Assembly (NCBI RefSeq): GCF_024580735.1
Contig: NZ_JANIJX010000007.1
Coordinates: 1-64,000, forward strand
Origin: Brevibacterium moorei
GTDB taxonomy: Bacteria > Actinomycetota > Actinomycetes > Actinomycetales > Brevibacteriaceae
Direction of reading: 5' to 3'
Length of the DNA stretch: 64,000 nucleotides
A program made the position numbers and the translations under genes. This document shows positions 16,123 through 24,636 of the stretch, one piece after another. Below the pieces are notes generated by a model. The model was not told the origin of the DNA. It saw only the letters and a list, made by a program, of their open reading frames with translations, and searched no databases. Numbering within the stretch: position 1 is the stretch's first letter; every line of letters starts with the position of its first letter.

Positions 16123-16875
16123 GTGTCCTTTGTGCCGTTGCTGCCATTCATCATTGTGGCGGTGCTCATCGGGGTGATCCTGCAGCGGCTCTCGGGCACC
16201 GGAGTGGGACTGGTCGTCGCACCCGTGCTGACCCTGCTGCTGGGGCCCGCACTGGGCGTGTTCGTGACGAACACCGCGACCATCGTGTCAGGCTTCCTGA
16301 TCATGTTGGCGGTCTTCCACGAGGTCGACTGGAAGCGCTACCTCATCATCGCGCCCGCCGCCCTGGTGGGCGCCTTTCCCGCCGCGGCGCTGGTGGGGCA
16401 CACGGACCCCGCCTGGCTCGACATCATCATCGGCGTCATCGTGGTCATCGGCCTGCTGCTGACCTTCGGGGTACCCCGCCTGCCGCATCTGTCGTCCTCC
16501 GCACTCACCGGCGCGGCCGGGATCATCGGTGGCTTCCTCAACACCACGGCGGGAGTCGCGGCCCCTGCGATGGTGATCTACTCGAAGTTCGCCCGCTGGA
16601 ACCAGCGGTCCTTCGCCGCGACCATGCAGCCGACCTTCATGACAATGGGCATCTTCTCCGTGACGGTCAAACTGCTCACCGGCACGGTGACCACCGCACA
16701 GCTGCCGCCCTGGTGGATCCTGCCGATCATCGTGGCCACCGTGCTGGTGGGGATGTGGATCGGCGGGGCCGTGGCGAAGGTCGTCACCATGGGTACTGCC
16801 CGCGGCACCGCCGTGGTCCTGGCCGGCCTGGGCGGGGTCGTGACGATCGTACGCGGCGTCTTCTTGCTGGCCTGA
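16123..16875 (+). CDS. TauE/SafE-family (DUF81) membrane exporter
   Basis: A 250-residue protein with about eight hydrophobic spans arranged as two half-repeats, the TauE/SafE pattern. The first half contains LSGTGVGLVVAPVLTLLLGP and the second GAAGIIGGFLNTTAGVAAPAM, the paired Gly/Pro-rich motifs of the family. Members move sulfite, sulfoacetate or other small anions out of the cell. The start is GTG at 16123 with GGGGGAAGG just upstream, rather than the ATG at 16093, which would add a basic leader. It stands alone, upstream of the crotonase gene, so the substrate is not indicated. Confidence 0.85.
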   Translation: MSFVPLLPFIIVAVLIGVILQRLSGTGVGLVVAPVLTLLLGPALGVFVTNTATIVSGFLIMLAVFHEVDWKRYLIIAPAALVGAFPAAALVGHTDPAWLDIIIGVIVVIGLLLTFGVPRLPHLSSSALTGAAGIIGGFLNTTAGVAAPAMVIYSKFARWNQRSFAATMQPTFMTMGIFSVTVKLLTGTVTTAQLPPWWILPIIVATVLVGMWIGGAVAKVVTMGTARGTAVVLAGLGGVVTIVRGVFLLA

Positions 16876-16914
16876 ACCGCTTGAGCCGAATCCCTGGTGA
16901 GTCGACCCCCTGGC

Positions 16915-16931
16915 TGAACGCTTGTTAAGCT
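16915..16931 (+). promoter_or_regulatory. Promoter with TGAACG-type operator of the crotonase gene
   Basis: TGAACGCTTGTTAAGCT combines a TGAACG dyad-like site (16915-16928) with an overlapping -10 box TAAGCT (16926-16931), 74 nt before the start. The same 17-nt string with two changes is found on the minus strand in front of etfB (39556-39572). Confidence 0.55.
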
Positions 16932-17004
16932 GTGGATGGTTCGGCCGCGCGGCTGCGCACGGCTGCGGACCCTGCAGCCGATTCAGTCCATGCAAAGGAG
17001 CATC

Positions 17005-17829
17005 ATGAGCGAACAGTCCACCACGGCCACCCACGGCACCGTCGTGACCACCCTGCGCGAGGACGGGGTGGCCCATGTGCGGTTGAACAGGCCCGAGCGC
17101 CTCAATTCGCTGACCGCCGAGGTCTTCGCCGACCTGGTCGAGGCCGGCACCGCCCTGCGGGGCCGGGCCGAGGTGCGCGCCGTGGCGCTGACCGGCACCG
17201 GCCGCGGCTTCTGCTCCGGGCTGGACATGGGGGAGTTCTCCAAGATGGTCGACGGGACCGCTCACCTGGTGCAGGACCTCGCGCCCCTGGGACCGGTCAA
17301 GGCCCTGGCCCAGCAGGCCGTCTACGTCTGGCAGTTGTTGGAGGTCCCCGTGGTAGCTGGCATCGACACCGTGGCGATGGGTGGGGGCCTGCAGCTGGCA
17401 CTGGCCGCGGACATCCGCGTGGCCCAGCCGAACGCCAAGCTGTCGATGATGGAGATCAACTGGGGTCTGGTCCCCGATATGTGCGGCACCCAGCTGCTCC
17501 CGCCGTTGGTGGGCCTGGGCCGGGCCAAGCACCTCATCATGACGGGGCGGACCGTGCTGGGCAGCGAGGCCCTGAGCCTGGGCCTGGTCGAAGAACTGGC
17601 CGAGCAGGCGGCCCAGCGGGCACTGGAGTTGGCGGGGGAACTGGCCGCCGGCTCACGTCCGGCGCTGGTCTACGCCAAGGAGCTGACGAATCTGGCGGTC
17701 GACCCCTCCGCGACCCTGGAGACCGGTTTCGCCAGGGAACAGGATGCCATCGGCGAGCTCATCGGCGGCGCCGAACAGGAACGGGTGGTGGCCCGCCGGA
17801 TGGCCCAGCTGAAAGCCCGCAAGGGCTGA
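17005..17829 (+). CDS. Enoyl-CoA hydratase/isomerase (crotonase family)
   Basis: A 274-residue crotonase. The two oxyanion-hole segments are FCSGLDMGEF (about 71-80) and IDTVAMGGGLQLALAADIRVA (about 121-141), and MMEINWGLVPDMCGTQLL follows as the second catalytic region with a Glu and a conserved Asp. It hydrates a 2-enoyl-CoA or shifts its double bond in beta-oxidation. The ATG has AAAGGAG 4-5 nt upstream. It is a single-gene unit, convergent with the Nudix gene (11-bp gap), and has a TGAACG-type promoter site like etfBA. Exact substrate unknown. Confidence 0.9.
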   Translation: MSEQSTTATHGTVVTTLREDGVAHVRLNRPERLNSLTAEVFADLVEAGTALRGRAEVRAVALTGTGRGFCSGLDMGEFSKMVDGTAHLVQDLAPLGPVKALAQQAVYVWQLLEVPVVAGIDTVAMGGGLQLALAADIRVAQPNAKLSMMEINWGLVPDMCGTQLLPPLVGLGRAKHLIMTGRTVLGSEALSLGLVEELAEQAAQRALELAGELAAGSRPALVYAKELTNLAVDPSATLETGFAREQDAIGELIGGAEQERVVARRMAQLKARKG

Positions 17830-17840
17830 GAGCCCGCCGG

Positions 17841-18491
17841 TTAGACCTGGGGCCGGTCATTGCGCACCGGGACGATGGACCGGTGCGCGCTCGCAGCCCG
17901 CACCGCATCCCAGCCGCCCAGGTCCACCAGTTCTTCGAGCAGCGTGCGGGTCGGGCGCATGAGCAGCAGTTCGCCGGCACCCCCGCGCTCCAGCAGGACC
18001 GCCGCGGGCAGCCACTCCGAGCGCTTGGCCTCGGTCGTGGTGTTGCGCAGCAGCCCGGCGGCCGAGGCCGGGGCGACGTAGAAGTACGTGTCGAAGCGCC
18101 GCGGTGGTCCGGGCGGGGTGACCCAGTTGGCCCAGGGGAGCAGGCAGTCGCTCGGCAACAGGGAACCGGTCTCCTCCTCCACCTCGCGCCTGCCGCAGGC
18201 CAGCAGCACGGCAGGGTGCAGCGGCACAGCCGCCATATCGGTGGCGGCCCAGGCCCGCTCGTGCGCTGCGAACCGTGCGGAGTCGAACCCCTGCTCGGCG
18301 GCCCTGGCCTGGGCCCTGGCGTAGTCGACCGGATCAACGCGGCCGCCGGGGAAGACCACCGCGCCGGCGGCGAAGTCCATCGTCTGCACGCGGTGCTGGA
18401 CGAAGACCTCGGGGCCGGAGGAACCGTCGCGCACGACCAGGACGCTGACGGCCGGACGGATCGGGACGGGTGTACCGGTCGGGACGTTCAT
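17841..18491 (-). CDS. NUDIX hydrolase with split Nudix box
   Basis: A 216-residue Nudix protein. FPGGRVD (47-53) supplies the first half of the Nudix box and REVEEETG (102-109) the second, but about 50 residues are inserted between them, as in the NUDT7/NUDT19-like group that hydrolyses CoA and acyl-CoA. That activity would suit the acyl-CoA context but is not shown. The ATG overlaps the putP stop (ATGA) and has GAGGAG 6-7 nt upstream, so the two genes form an operon. It converges with the crotonase gene. Confidence 0.85.
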   Translation of the reverse strand: MNVPTGTPVPIRPAVSVLVVRDGSSGPEVFVQHRVQTMDFAAGAVVFPGGRVDPVDYARAQARAAEQGFDSARFAAHERAWAATDMAAVPLHPAVLLACGRREVEEETGSLLPSDCLLPWANWVTPPGPPRRFDTYFYVAPASAAGLLRNTTTEAKRSEWLPAAVLLERGGAGELLLMRPTRTLLEELVDLGGWDAVRAASAHRSIVPVRNDRPQV

Positions 18492-19996
18492 GCTGCACTC
18501 CTCTTGGATGAGGCCTCGGCCGCGGCGGCCGTGAACTCCGCGTGGATCTCGGGATCGTGGCGATGGGTGCACATGCTGACGACCATACCCACTGCCGTGG
18601 CCAGGATGAAGGCCGGCAGCAGCTCGTAGAGCTCGAAGAGGGTCCCGGGCAGATAGTGCCAGACGAAGACAACCACGGTGCCGGTGAGCATCGCGGCCAG
18701 GGCGCCCCAGTTCGTCAGCTTCGGCCAGAACAGGCTGAGCAGGACGACCGGGCCGAAGGCCGCGCCGAAGCCCGCCCAGGCGAAGCTGACCAGGCCCAGG
18801 ATCGTGTCATTGGGGCTGATCGACATGAGCATGGCGATCAGCGCGATCACCAGCACCCCGACACGACCCAGCACCACCAGTGTCCGGCCCGATGGCGGGG
18901 TCCGCCGGAAGGCCCGATAGATGTCCTCGACCAGGGCCGAGGAGCACACGATGAGCTGGCTGGACAGGGTCGACATGATGGCCGCGAGCACGGCCGCCAG
19001 CACCAGGCCCGCCACGAAGGGGTGCAGCAGCACCTGGCTGAGCAATAGGACGACGGTCTCCGGGTCGGCCGGGGCCGACCCGAACTTCTGGAAGTAGGCG
19101 ATGCCGACGAAGCCCGCAACCACGGCGCCGGCCAGGGACAGGAATTGCCAGCCGGTGGCGATGCGGCGGGCCGAGGCGGCCTCGGCGGACGAGCGCAGCG
19201 CCATGAAGCGCACGACGATGTGCGGCTGGCCGAAGTAGCCCAGGCCCCAGGCCAGGCCCGATGCGATGGTGATGACGACGGTGGTGGCATCGAAGTGGCC
19301 GGCGCCCAACCAGGACAGGTTCGCCGGGCTGACCGTCTCCACGATCGTCGCGGTCTGGGAGAACCCGCCGATTGTCACAATGGCGACGATGGGCACCGCG
19401 ACCAGGGCGACGACCATCATCAGCCCCTGGGCCACGTCCGTCATGGAGGCCCCCAGGAAGCCGCCGAAGAGCGTATAGGCCAGGGTGATGACGGTGACCA
19501 GCAGCATGCCGAACATGTAGTCCCCGCCGAAGGAGCTCTCGAAGAACTTGCCGCCGGCAACCATTCCGGAAGAGGCGTAGAGCGTGAAGAAGACCAGGAT
19601 GATGATGCTGGAGACGGTGCGCAGCAGCCGGGACCTATCGCGCAGTCGGTTCTCGAAGAAGCTGGGCAGGGTGATCGAATTGTTCGCGATGTAGGTGTAG
19701 GAGCGCAGCCGGGGCGCGACGATCCGCCAGTTCAGGTACGAGCCGATGAGCAGACCGACGGCGATCCAGGCCTCGATCAGGCCGGTCGCGTAGATGGCGC
19801 CGGGCAGTCCCATGATGAGCCAGCCGGACATATCGGAGGCCCCGGCGGAGATCGCTGCGACCCACGGCGGCAGATTCCGCCCGCCCAGCATGTAGTCCTC
19901 GTGGTCGCTGGTCCTGCGCCAGCCGAGGTACCCGATGAACAGCATGGCGGCGAAGTACAGGCCCAGTGCCGTGTACAGGAAGATCTGGGAGGACAA
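18488..19996 (-). CDS. putP: Sodium/proline symporter PutP
   Basis: A 502-residue solute:sodium symporter, the same length as classical PutP, with 13 predicted spans. YMLGGRNLPPWVAAISAGASDMSGWLIMGLPG near the N-terminus carries the sodium and proline site region, and GYFGQPHIVVRFMAL and LAAIMSTLSSQLIVCSSALVEDIY are family hallmarks. It imports proline with sodium. The chosen start is TTG at 19996 with AAGGAG 5 nt upstream; an ATG at 20023 would add nine residues but lacks proper spacing. It is followed by the Nudix gene with a 4-bp overlap and is divergent from a MaoC gene. Confidence 0.88.
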   Translation of the reverse strand: MSSQIFLYTALGLYFAAMLFIGYLGWRRTSDHEDYMLGGRNLPPWVAAISAGASDMSGWLIMGLPGAIYATGLIEAWIAVGLLIGSYLNWRIVAPRLRSYTYIANNSITLPSFFENRLRDRSRLLRTVSSIIILVFFTLYASSGMVAGGKFFESSFGGDYMFGMLLVTVITLAYTLFGGFLGASMTDVAQGLMMVVALVAVPIVAIVTIGGFSQTATIVETVSPANLSWLGAGHFDATTVVITIASGLAWGLGYFGQPHIVVRFMALRSSAEAASARRIATGWQFLSLAGAVVAGFVGIAYFQKFGSAPADPETVVLLLSQVLLHPFVAGLVLAAVLAAIMSTLSSQLIVCSSALVEDIYRAFRRTPPSGRTLVVLGRVGVLVIALIAMLMSISPNDTILGLVSFAWAGFGAAFGPVVLLSLFWPKLTNWGALAAMLTGTVVVFVWHYLPGTLFELYELLPAFILATAVGMVVSMCTHRHDPEIHAEFTAAAAEASSKRSAA

Positions 19997-20058
19997 GGGG
20001 ACTCCTTCAAAGGGGATGGTCATTCCCCAGAGTGCCAGAAGTCGCCACCGGCCACATC

Positions 20059-20114
20059 TTGGAATCGTCTGGTGGGACTGGTTAGGATGATGTCGAGCGC
20101 TGAACGAACGCTCA
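20059..20114 (+). promoter_or_regulatory. Promoter and TGAACG-type operator of the MaoC gene
   Basis: TTGGAA (20059-20064) and TAGGAT (20083-20088), 18 nt apart, form a plausible promoter. The dyad TGAACGAACGCTCA (20101-20114) lies just downstream of the expected transcription start, a place suited to repression. Confidence 0.5.
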
Positions 20115-20216
20115 CTAGCGGGTCTTGGAACCCGCGGCAGGATCGACGCAATGGATCGATACGACGATCCGCACGATGATTCGACAATGATTCGCACGAG
20201 GACGAAGGAGACCATT

Positions 20217-20675
20217 ATGGTGCGCGAGATCAAGGGCTATGACGGCCTGATGGAACTGGTCGGCCAGGAGCTGGGCAAGAGCGACTGGTTCGAGGTCACG
20301 CAGGAGCGTGTCAACATGTTCGCCGATGCCACCGGCGACCACCAGTGGATCCACATCGACCAGGAGAAGGCGAAGAACGGCCCCTTCGGCACGACGATCG
20401 CCCACGGTTTCCTGACCCTGTCCCTGCTGCCCGTCCTGGGTGCCCAGGTGCAGAAGGTCACCGGTATGAAGATGGCCATCAACTACGGCTGCAACAAGGT
20501 CCGCTTCCCCAGCCCCGTGCCGGTGGGCTCGCAGGTCCAGGACACGATCGTGCTCAAGGAGGTCAACCGGAAGCCCTCCGGCATCCAGGTGGTGATGGAA
20601 CACACGATCGCCATCGAGGGCGCCGAACGTCCCGCCTGCGTGGCGGAATCGGTCACCGTCATGGTCGAGGAGTAA
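20217..20675 (+). CDS. MaoC-type (R)-enoyl-CoA hydratase, NodN-like
   Basis: A 152-residue single hot-dog hydratase. FADATGDHQWIHIDQEKAK (about residues 39-57) followed by FGTTIAHGFLTLSLLP is the hydratase-2 motif with Asp and His in the catalytic positions. It should hydrate a trans-2-enoyl-CoA to the (R)-3-hydroxyacyl-CoA. The ATG has GAAGGAG 6 nt upstream. Its last 17 bp overlap the end of the convergent LysR gene. The TGAACG-type site upstream links it to the etfBA and crotonase promoters. Confidence 0.9.
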   Translation: MVREIKGYDGLMELVGQELGKSDWFEVTQERVNMFADATGDHQWIHIDQEKAKNGPFGTTIAHGFLTLSLLPVLGAQVQKVTGMKMAINYGCNKVRFPSPVPVGSQVQDTIVLKEVNRKPSGIQVVMEHTIAIEGAERPACVAESVTVMVEE

Positions 20676-21573
20676 CCGACTCCGCAGCACGGCCGGCGGC
20701 GCGGATGATGCCGCGCGCCAGCCGGTCGGCCGGCGTCCCGGCCGCCTCCCGGCGCACGGACACCCAGGCCTGTGGGGCCTCGGCGCCCCGGTCGATCCGG
20801 TGCAGGCGCAGCCGGGCGTCGGTGCGGTAACTGCCGGCGACCGGCCCCGGTACCAGGGATACGCCCAGCCCGTGTGCCACCATCTCGACGGCGGCGGCCC
20901 AGCTGGTCGTCTCGTGTTCGATCCGCGGCTCGAAGCCCGCGGCCCGGCAGATCCCCACCACGTGCTCGTAGTACAGGGGAGAGGCGCTGCGCCGGAAGAT
21001 GACATAGGGCAGGCTAGCGGTCTGCGCGACGGTCGTGACCGTCTCGGTCGCCCCCGTGCACAGCCAGAATCCCTCCTGCGAGGCCTCACGGCAGTCGACC
21101 AGGGGCGAATCCAGCGGCATGTGCCCGCAGGCCACATCGATCTCGTGGCCCAGCAGCATATCGCTCTGCGCGGCCGAGGACGCCTCAACCGTCTTGACGA
21201 CGATTCCCGGATTGTGCCGGGTGAAGTTCCTGATCGCCTCGGGCAGCCCGCGGTGGACGAAGGTCATCACGGTTCCGACGGTCAGGGTCGAAGCCGCCCC
21301 CGTGCGCAGCTGCAGTGCGCGCGCGTTGAAATCCTGGGCGGCGCCCACCGCCGCCTTAGCGTACGGCAGGAGTGCCGCACCTGCTGCGGTCAGTGCGGTC
21401 GCGGGCGCCCGATGGAACAGCGGCGTGCCGACGAAGTCCTCGAGCCGTTTGAGTTCGGCGCTGAGCGCCGGCTGCGAAATCCCCACCTCGTCGGCGGCCG
21501 CCTGGAACTTGCCGTATTCGGCCAGCGCCACGAAGTATCGGAGGCGTTTCAGGCTGGGCTCGACGATAGCCAT
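20659..21573 (-). CDS. LysR-family regulator
   Basis: A 304-residue LysR-type regulator. The N-terminal winged helix includes FVALAEYGKFQAAADEVGISQPALSAELKRLEDFVGTPLFHRAP (residues 14-57), and the rest is a periplasmic-binding-like effector domain. It is divergent from the dehydrogenase-CoA transferase operon starting at 21655, which it most likely controls; an extended dyad lies in the 81-bp gap. The effector is unknown but is expected to be an acid or CoA ester handled by that operon. Its 3' end overlaps the convergent MaoC gene by 17 bp. Confidence 0.92.
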   Translation of the reverse strand: MAIVEPSLKRLRYFVALAEYGKFQAAADEVGISQPALSAELKRLEDFVGTPLFHRAPATALTAAGAALLPYAKAAVGAAQDFNARALQLRTGAASTLTVGTVMTFVHRGLPEAIRNFTRHNPGIVVKTVEASSAAQSDMLLGHEIDVACGHMPLDSPLVDCREASQEGFWLCTGATETVTTVAQTASLPYVIFRRSASPLYYEHVVGICRAAGFEPRIEHETTSWAAAVEMVAHGLGVSLVPGPVAGSYRTDARLRLHRIDRGAEAPQAWVSVRREAAGTPADRLARGIIRAAGRAAESVTPRP

Positions 21574-21622
21574 TGCTTATATCCCATAGTCACAACCTCT
21601 TTGTTTCCGCGGTCTCCCGCGC

Positions 21623-21644
21623 GATAGCTTGATTTCAACCTATC
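21623..21644. promoter_or_regulatory. Extended dyad, candidate LysR operator
   Basis: GATAGCTTGA and TCAACCTATC flank a central TT. GATAG pairs with CTATC and TTGA with TCAA, giving 9 of 11 paired positions over 22 bp. The dyad ends 10 nt before the start of the dehydrogenase gene and next to its ribosome site. Confidence 0.5.
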
Positions 21645-21654
21645 AAAGGAGATT

Positions 21655-23457
21655 ATGGTGGATACGACCGTGGCCGACGATACGTCGGTGGTGCCGGACA
21701 GCTTCGGGATCGACCGGTTCGCCGACGACACCTCGTTGCGCAGCCTGCTGCCCCTCTACATCGACGACCGGCTGCTGGAGCATCTGCGCCCGACCCTGAC
21801 AGCGCTGGGCCCGCGGCTGGGCGGCGAGCTCGATGAGCTGGCCGGGATCGCCGACCGCAATCCGCCGGTGCTGCGCCCGCGCACCAGAACCGGCCAGGAC
21901 CTCGAATCCGTCGAGGCCCACCCCGCCTACCGCGCCCTGCAGCAGGTGGCATACGGAGATCTGGGGATGGCGGCGATGAGCCACCGGCCCGGCGTTCTGG
22001 GCTGGCCCGAGGTGATGCCCCCGGTGGTCAAATACCTGTTCTTCTACCTCTTCGCACAGGCGGAGTTCGGACTGGAATGCCCTGTGTCCATGACCGATTC
22101 GCTGACCCGGGTGCTGCGGAAGTTCGGCTCGCAGCAGCTGCAGGAGCGCTATCTGCCAGGGCTGACCAGCACCGATCTGGACACCCTGCTCCAGGGCGCG
22201 ATGTTCATGACCGAACAGGGTGCGGGCTCCGACACCGGCCGGATCGAGACGAGTGCCGTGGACAACGGTGACGGCACCTGGTCGCTGCACGGGCAGAAGT
22301 GGTTCTGCTCGAACGTCGACGCCGAACTCTCCATGGTCCTGGCCCGCCCGGCAGGGGCCGGCGAGGGCACCAAGGGCATCGGCTTGTTCCTGCTGCCGCG
22401 CCACCTGCCCGACGGCACGCAGAACGCCCAGCGGATCGTCAGGCTCAAGGACAAACTGGGGACCCGTTCGATGCCGTCGGGCGAGGTCAGCCTGGACGGT
22501 GCCACGGCCTATCTGGTGGGGGAGCTGGGCCAGGGCTTCAAACAGATGACCGATATGATCAACCCCTCGCGCCTGTCCAACGGGGTCCGCTCGGCCGGGC
22601 TGATGCGCCGCGCCTTCGCCGAGGCCCGTTATGTGTGCGCCAACCGCGAGGCCTTCGGTAGCACCCTGAACAAGCTGCCGCTGCAGCGCCGACAGCTGGC
22701 GAAGCTGCTGCTGCCGACCGAGCAGGGCCTGTCCATGGTCTTGCATACCGCCGACGTCTATGCGAAATCCGAGGCCGGGGACTCCCGTGCCACCGCGGTG
22801 CTGCGGATCCTCACACCCCTGCTGAAGTTCCGCACGACCCGCGACGCGCGCAAGGTCACCGCGGATGCGATGGAGGTGCGTGGGGGAGTGGGCTACATCG
22901 AGGAGTTCGGCGACGCCCGTGTCTTCCGCGATGCCCAGCTCGGCTCGATCTGGGAGGGCACTTCGAACATCGTGGCCCTGGACGTGATCAGGGCGGCCCA
23001 CCGCTCGGAATCGCTCAAACCGCTGATCGGCCATCTGCAGGACCTGCTGGCCGAGGCCGCAGGCACCGGAGCAGCCGGTGACGGCGCGGCCACCGGCTGC
23101 GTGCCGGCGGTGCTGCACGGGCATCTGGAGGAGTTGACCGGGCGCATCATGCACCTGCTCGAACTGCTGCCCATGGGAACGGATCAGGAGCGGGTCCGGC
23201 AGGCGGCCTCGGCGACCTACCACCTGGTCAGCGCCATCGTCCTGACCTGGGAGGGCGCCCACGTCGGGCAGCGGTTCGGGGACTGGACGCGCCTGGTCCT
23301 GGCGGCCCTGGTGGTGCGCCACAAACTGCTGCCGCAGGATCCGCTGGAACCCGCCGCCGACGACGCCGAGGTGATCGACGACCTGGTCGCGGGCGTTCCG
23401 TTCGACCGGGAACGGGCCCGGGCGGCCGTCGAATCGATCCTGGCGGGGACCCGATGA
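21655..23457 (+). CDS. Large acyl-CoA dehydrogenase (AidB/long-chain type)
   Basis: A 600-residue dehydrogenase, about 200 residues longer than the common type. It has an N-terminal helical extension, FMTEQGAGSDTGRIET (FAD region), VRLKDKLGTRSMPSGEV, VRGGVGYIEEFGDARVFRDAQ, and the catalytic Glu434 in SIWEGTSNIVALD. A C-terminal helical domain of about 160 residues follows, as in AidB-like and long-chain acyl-CoA dehydrogenases. The ATG has AAAGGAG 5 nt upstream. Its stop overlaps the CoA-transferase start (ATGA), so both act in one pathway: CoA activation by transfer, then dehydrogenation. Substrate unknown. Confidence 0.9.
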   Translation: MVDTTVADDTSVVPDSFGIDRFADDTSLRSLLPLYIDDRLLEHLRPTLTALGPRLGGELDELAGIADRNPPVLRPRTRTGQDLESVEAHPAYRALQQVAYGDLGMAAMSHRPGVLGWPEVMPPVVKYLFFYLFAQAEFGLECPVSMTDSLTRVLRKFGSQQLQERYLPGLTSTDLDTLLQGAMFMTEQGAGSDTGRIETSAVDNGDGTWSLHGQKWFCSNVDAELSMVLARPAGAGEGTKGIGLFLLPRHLPDGTQNAQRIVRLKDKLGTRSMPSGEVSLDGATAYLVGELGQGFKQMTDMINPSRLSNGVRSAGLMRRAFAEARYVCANREAFGSTLNKLPLQRRQLAKLLLPTEQGLSMVLHTADVYAKSEAGDSRATAVLRILTPLLKFRTTRDARKVTADAMEVRGGVGYIEEFGDARVFRDAQLGSIWEGTSNIVALDVIRAAHRSESLKPLIGHLQDLLAEAAGTGAAGDGAATGCVPAVLHGHLEELTGRIMHLLELLPMGTDQERVRQAASATYHLVSAIVLTWEGAHVGQRFGDWTRLVLAALVVRHKLLPQDPLEPAADDAEVIDDLVAGVPFDRERARAAVESILAGTR

Positions 23458-24557
23458 GCGGGGCGCTTGAGGGCATTGTCGTCGTCGACCTCTCGCGGAT
23501 CCTGGGTGGGCCCTACTGCACACAGATCCTGGCCGATCACGGCGCCACCGTGGTCAAGGTCGAGCCGCCGTCAGGCGATGACACCCGTAGCTGGGGCCCG
23601 CCGTTCATCAGAGAAGGGGTGTCGGCCTACTTCGCCGGGATCAACCGGAACAAGGACTGCATCACCCTCGATCTGCGCACGCCCGGCGGGATCGCACAGC
23701 TGGAGGAGCTGCTGGCCGGCGCGGATGTGTTGGTGGAGAACTTCAAGACCGGCACCCTGGCGAAGTGGGGGCTGGACCCGGTCACGGTGCTTCCCGAGCG
23801 GTTCCCGCGGCTGGTCCACTGCAGCATCACCGGCTTCGGTGACGACGGTCCATTGGGCGGACTGCCCGGCTACGATGCGATCATCCAGGCGATGTCCGGA
23901 CTCATGTCGGTCAACGGCACGCAGGATTCGGGGCCGACGCGCATCGGGATGCCGGCCGTGGACATGGTGACCGGTATGAATGCCGCGCTGGGGATCCTCA
24001 TGGCCCTGCAGGAAAGGCAGCGCAGCGGGTTGGGCCAGCGGGTCGAGGCCACGCTGTTCGACTCCGGGCTTTCCGTGATGCACCCGCATCTGCCCAATTA
24101 CTTCGCTTCGGGGGCCGAACCCCGGTTGACGGGCAACGACCATCCGAACATCGCGCCCTACTCCGCATACCTCACGGGTACGGGCCCGGTCTACATCACG
24201 GCGGGCAATGACGGACAGTTCGCCCGGCTGGTCGAGTTCCTGGGGGCCGCTGACCTTGCCGCCGATCCGCGGTTCTGCGATAACGCGGCCCGACTGGGCC
24301 ACCGGGCGGAACTGCGCGAGGCCCTCGAGGGGCTGCTGGCCGACCACGATGCGCAGGAGGTCGCGGCGGAACTCATGGCCATCGGCGTGCCCGCCGGTCC
24401 GATCCTGAACGCGGCCCAGGTGGTGCAGCACCCGCACACCGCGCACCGGGAGATGATCGTCGAGTTCGACGACGGGTCCCGCCAGGTGGCCTCGCCGATC
24501 AAACTGACGCGCACCCCGGCCGCCTACCGGCACCCGGCGACCGAACAGGCCCGCTGA
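23454..24557 (+). CDS. Family III CoA transferase (CaiB/BaiF)
   Basis: A 367-residue CoA transferase that moves CoA from one acyl donor to a carboxylic acid. LEGIVVVDLSRILGGPYC starts the fold, LVENFKTG and the catalytic Asp170 in IGMPAVDMVTGM follow, and GQRVEATLFDSGL closes the core. Length is slightly short of the usual 390-430. It overlaps the dehydrogenase gene by 4 bp and ends just before a 63-nt hairpin. Being paired with a dehydrogenase suggests it activates the acid that the dehydrogenase then oxidises, as in carnitine or bile-acid side-chain routes. The acid cannot be named. Confidence 0.9.
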   Translation: MSGALEGIVVVDLSRILGGPYCTQILADHGATVVKVEPPSGDDTRSWGPPFIREGVSAYFAGINRNKDCITLDLRTPGGIAQLEELLAGADVLVENFKTGTLAKWGLDPVTVLPERFPRLVHCSITGFGDDGPLGGLPGYDAIIQAMSGLMSVNGTQDSGPTRIGMPAVDMVTGMNAALGILMALQERQRSGLGQRVEATLFDSGLSVMHPHLPNYFASGAEPRLTGNDHPNIAPYSAYLTGTGPVYITAGNDGQFARLVEFLGAADLAADPRFCDNAARLGHRAELREALEGLLADHDAQEVAAELMAIGVPAGPILNAAQVVQHPHTAHREMIVEFDDGSRQVASPIKLTRTPAAYRHPATEQAR

Positions 24558-24560
24558 GCA

Positions 24561-24623
24561 CGCCGACCCGTCACATATGTGGGTTCTCCGGGTGGAGAAC
24601 CGCACATCTGTGACGGGTCGGCG
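24561..24623. terminator. Composite hairpin between convergent genes
   Basis: Outer arms CGCCGACCCGTCACA and its complement enclose an inner stem GTTCTCC/GGAGAAC with a 4-nt loop; mismatches occur only in the middle. It fills the gap between the CoA-transferase and the next dehydrogenase gene and probably stops both transcripts. Confidence 0.75.
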
Positions 24624-24636
24624 CTGTGGTTGGGGC

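Noticed and set aside
21643..23523. Long minus-strand open frame of 626 codons
   Set aside because: It is antisense to the large acyl-CoA dehydrogenase, with composition typical of shadows and no recognisable motif.
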